A DNA stretch of 7,259 bases from assembly GCA_902796875.1 (NCBI GenBank), contig CADBQT010000158.1:1-7259 (forward strand). The letters are read 5' to 3'. The position numbers and the translations under genes are program-made. The notes under the pieces were generated by a model, which had not been told where the DNA came from, made no database searches, and worked only from the letters and a program-made list of their open reading frames with translations. This DNA is from an uncultured Eubacteriales bacterium. Its GTDB lineage: Bacteria > Bacillota > Clostridia > Peptostreptococcales > Anaerovoracaceae. Positions 5,328 through 7,259 of this stretch are shown one piece after another; position 1 is the stretch's first letter; every line of letters begins with the position of its first letter.

Positions 5328-6509
5328 GTGAAAAAGAAAACCGTATTCAAACGCATCATCGGCATCGTCCTTCTCCTGGTCGTGCTCTTTGCCTTCGTCT
5401 TCGTCATGGAGGAATACGTGACCAAACGGGAGGGCAACGAGCCTCTTCGTCTGCGGGCCTTCTACCTGGAGCCCCGCAATTCTCTGGACGTGGTGGCCAT
5501 GGGGTCCAGTGAGATCCAGTTCGGGTACGCCGCGCCGGAAGTTTACCGGACCACCGGGATCGTAAGCTATCCCTTCGCCTTTTCCGTCAACCCGGCTCCC
5601 CTGTGGAAATACGAGCTGGCGGAGATCCAACGGACCCAAAGCCCCAAAGTCCTGATGGTGGACATCAACGGCTGCATCTACAAGGATGACGAGAACATCC
5701 ACTCCAAGGCCGCTCTCTACCGGCTCCTGGAGGGGATCCCCCTGTCCATAAACAAGCTTCGTCTGATCCGGGATATGGAGAAGGACCATCCTCTGGAATG
5801 CGTCTTCCCCATCATCAAGTACCACGGGAACTGGACCCGCTTCTCCATGGATGACGCCAAGGACTGGCGGATGATCAAGGAGGAAGGCTATGCCCCGATC
5901 CGGGGGACCCGGGCCAGACTCTATCGAAAGAAACTGCCCGATGGAGGGATCCATGAGGCGGACAGCAAGACCGCAGCGCTCCATCCCGACGGAGAAAAGG
6001 CCCTCCGGGAGTTCCTGGAGGAATGCCGCAAATCGGATATCGAAAACATTCTCTTCATCAACTATCCCCATGTCCTGGCCGGGGACGACGGGTACGAGCG
6101 GCAGAAGCGGTGCAACACCGCCGCCGGGATCATCCGGGAAGCCGGGTTCGACTACCTGGATCTTCTGAGTCAGGTGGACCTGGATCCGGAACTGGATTTC
6201 TTCGACACGGATCACGTGAGCGCCACCGGCCAGAGGAAAGTCTCTCAGTATCTGGGGAAATATCTGCAGGAGAAATATGACCTTGAGCCCACTGCCATTT
6301 CCGGCAAAGACCGGGAGGGCTGGGAGACCAGCGCCGGCTACATCGATAGAGTATACCGCTACTATGACGAATACACGGCGGCCCGCAAGAACAACCCCTA
6401 CGAGAAGGTTTCCACCCTGCTCCGGGACGACCGACACACCCTGGAACTTCTGGACGAGGTTAAGCCGGGGCCCGAAGGGGCCGCAGGATCGGAAGGACCC
6501 GAGAAGTAA
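5328..6509 (+). CDS. DltD-like membrane-anchored SGNH-fold protein
   Basis: This encodes a 393-residue protein with a basic N-terminus (MKKKTVFKR) and one hydrophobic segment (about 10-27), which should anchor it with the main domain outside the cytoplasm. VVAMGSSEIQFG (55-66) matches SGNH block I with nucleophile Ser61 (GSSE, as in DltD), VDING (111-115) may correspond to the block III Asn region, and FFDTDHVSATG (291-301) supplies the DxxH pair Asp293/His296. DltD proteins work with DltB and act on the acyl group outside the membrane, and AlgJ/AlgX-type SGNH proteins work with AlgI, so a role as the extracytoplasmic partner of the MBOAT upstream is well supported by context. The GTG start has an excellent AAGGAGGAGG site (5315-5324), 15 nt after the MBOAT stop. 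About 97 residues follow the DxxH motif, ending in a Gly/Glu/Pro-rich tail (381-393). Family assignment rests on motifs and position. Confidence 0.85.
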   Translation: MKKKTVFKRIIGIVLLLVVLFAFVFVMEEYVTKREGNEPLRLRAFYLEPRNSLDVVAMGSSEIQFGYAAPEVYRTTGIVSYPFAFSVNPAPLWKYELAEIQRTQSPKVLMVDINGCIYKDDENIHSKAALYRLLEGIPLSINKLRLIRDMEKDHPLECVFPIIKYHGNWTRFSMDDAKDWRMIKEEGYAPIRGTRARLYRKKLPDGGIHEADSKTAALHPDGEKALREFLEECRKSDIENILFINYPHVLAGDDGYERQKRCNTAAGIIREAGFDYLDLLSQVDLDPELDFFDTDHVSATGQRKVSQYLGKYLQEKYDLEPTAISGKDREGWETSAGYIDRVYRYYDEYTAARKNNPYEKVSTLLRDDRHTLELLDEVKPGPEGAAGSEGPEK

Positions 6510-6534
6510 GTGTTTAACGGAAAGGCCTGAAGCC

Positions 6535-7215
6535 ATGTCACGAGCCATCATCATCACTTCCTACGTGGATTATCCCGTGGACCTGTCGGCCCTGTGCCGG
6601 TCGGGGGATCACATCGTCTGCCTGGACGGCGGGCTGGATCTTGCTCTGGCCCAGGGGATCCGGCCGGCTATGCTCCTGGGAGATCTGGACTCCCTGAAGG
6701 GGGAACTGCCAGAAGATCCCGCCTTCGAAGTCCGCCGGTTCCCCCCGGAAAAGGACTATTCCGATCTGGAGCTGGCCTTCCGCCAGCTCGATCCCATCGA
6801 GTATCCGGACCTGGTGGTCATCGGCGGCATAGGGGGGCGGCTGGATCACACCATCTGCAACGTTCAGCTGCTGTCCCGCTACACCGGCGGGAGCGGTTTT
6901 CGCCGGATCGAGATCATGGACGGACGGAACCGGTGCTTTGTGATCAAAGGCAGCGGTGAAGACCCTGTTCCCCGGACCATCCCCAGTCAGGAAGGGTGCT
7001 ATCTTTCCCTGTTTTCTCTGACGGAGGAATGCCGGGGACTGACCATTACCGGGGTGAAATATCCTCTGGAGGATGCCACCTTATCCCGCGGCGTTTCCCT
7101 TGGGGTCAGCAACGAATTTCTGCCCCGGGAGGAAGGCGGCCCAGCCGATGGGGAGAGCTCCGCGAAGCTCACCCTCCGGGAAGGAACTCTTCTCGTCGTG
7201 ATCTCTTCGGAGTAA
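6535..7215 (+). CDS. thiN: Thiamine pyrophosphokinase
   Basis: This encodes a 226-residue cytoplasmic enzyme that transfers pyrophosphate from ATP to thiamine to give thiamine diphosphate. Motifs appear in family order: LDGG (30-33), LLGDLDSL (47-54), PPEKDYSDLELAF (70-82; the KDxTDxE signature with Ser in place of Thr), GGIGGRLDHTICN (97-109; RxDHxxxN) and LSRGVSLGVSNEF (183-195), with a small thiamine-binding beta domain at the C-terminus. The acidic residues of the GDLDS and KDYSD motifs are the expected Mg-ATP ligands. A short insert rich in Gly and Glu (about 198-210) precedes the last strand. The ATG at 6535 follows GGAAAGG (6519-6525) by nine bases and begins directly with the family's first strand; the open frame extends further upstream only inside the DltD-like gene. 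It has no obvious link to the dlt-like pathway and is probably a co-transcribed housekeeping gene. Confidence 0.95.
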   Translation: MSRAIIITSYVDYPVDLSALCRSGDHIVCLDGGLDLALAQGIRPAMLLGDLDSLKGELPEDPAFEVRRFPPEKDYSDLELAFRQLDPIEYPDLVVIGGIGGRLDHTICNVQLLSRYTGGSGFRRIEIMDGRNRCFVIKGSGEDPVPRTIPSQEGCYLSLFSLTEECRGLTITGVKYPLEDATLSRGVSLGVSNEFLPREEGGPADGESSAKLTLREGTLLVVISSE

Positions 7216-7244
7216 GCGGCGATCTGCGATATACTACCGACATT

Positions 7245-7251
7245 AAAGGAG
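7245..7251 (+). promoter_or_regulatory. Ribosome-binding site of a gene starting at or past the right edge
   Basis: AAAGGAG sits eight bases from the end of the window, with no start codon inside it. With normal spacing the start codon falls at the last base (an A at 7259) or within a few bases beyond. The gap after the thiamine pyrophosphokinase stop is about 44 nt and contains no terminator, so this next gene is probably in the same operon. Confidence 0.6.
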
Positions 7252-7259
7252 CAAACCTA

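Noticed and set aside
3723..6557. Very long minus-strand open frame (944 codons) opposite the MBOAT and DltD-like genes
   Set aside because: It is an antisense shadow created by GC-rich codon use. Its translation has no recognisable domain, while the plus strand carries two clear families with proper ribosome-binding sites.
7230..7235. TATACT resembling a -10 box after thiN
   Set aside because: No acceptable -35 at 16-18 bp upstream, so a promoter is not supported.

Overview
The window is a compact, GC-rich bacterial locus, probably from a Gram-positive anaerobe of the Bacillota (Clostridia-like). The grounds are strong AAGGAGG-type ribosome-binding sites, a small HExxH metallopeptidase of a type common in Clostridia, a thiamine pyrophosphokinase, and a set of genes related to the D-alanylation (dlt) system of Gram-positive cell walls. 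The taxonomic call is inference; nothing here fixes the genus.

Layout. At the left edge a rho-independent terminator (about 8-40) ends a plus-strand gene lying outside the window, and it overlaps the 3' end of a minus-strand metallopeptidase gene (389 to 21). A divergent intergenic region (390-579) carries a promoter for each direction, with two GC-rich palindromes between or inside them. From 580 onward all genes are on the plus strand with short gaps (15-49 nt), so they look like one operon: an AMP-forming adenylation enzyme (580-2124), a DltC-like carrier protein (2174-2407), a fold-type III PLP-dependent decarboxylase (2430-3671), a DltB/AlgI-like MBOAT acyltransferase (3696-5312), a DltD-like membrane-anchored SGNH protein (5328-6509), and a thiamine pyrophosphokinase (6535-7215). 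A ribosome-binding site at the very end shows that another gene starts at or just past the right edge.

How the genes may work together. Four of the five linked genes match the logic of DltA-DltC-DltB-DltD: activate a carboxylic acid with ATP, load it on a carrier protein, and pass it through an MBOAT protein to an extracytoplasmic acceptor with help from a DltD-like partner. The unusual part is the decarboxylase between the carrier and the MBOAT gene. The adenylation enzyme also appears to lack the Asp that normally holds the alpha-amino group of an amino-acid substrate. Together these suggest that an acidic amino acid is loaded through its side-chain carboxylate and decarboxylated on the carrier (as BtrK does in butirosin synthesis), giving a beta-alanyl or 4-aminobutyryl thioester (or similar), which is then exported as an ester or amide decoration of a wall or surface polymer. 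This pathway is an inference. The families are well supported; the substrate and acceptor are not known from sequence.

The thiamine pyrophosphokinase appears to be a housekeeping passenger of the operon. No RNA genes, insertion sequences or CRISPR arrays were seen, and no gene-free stretch exceeds 300 bases.
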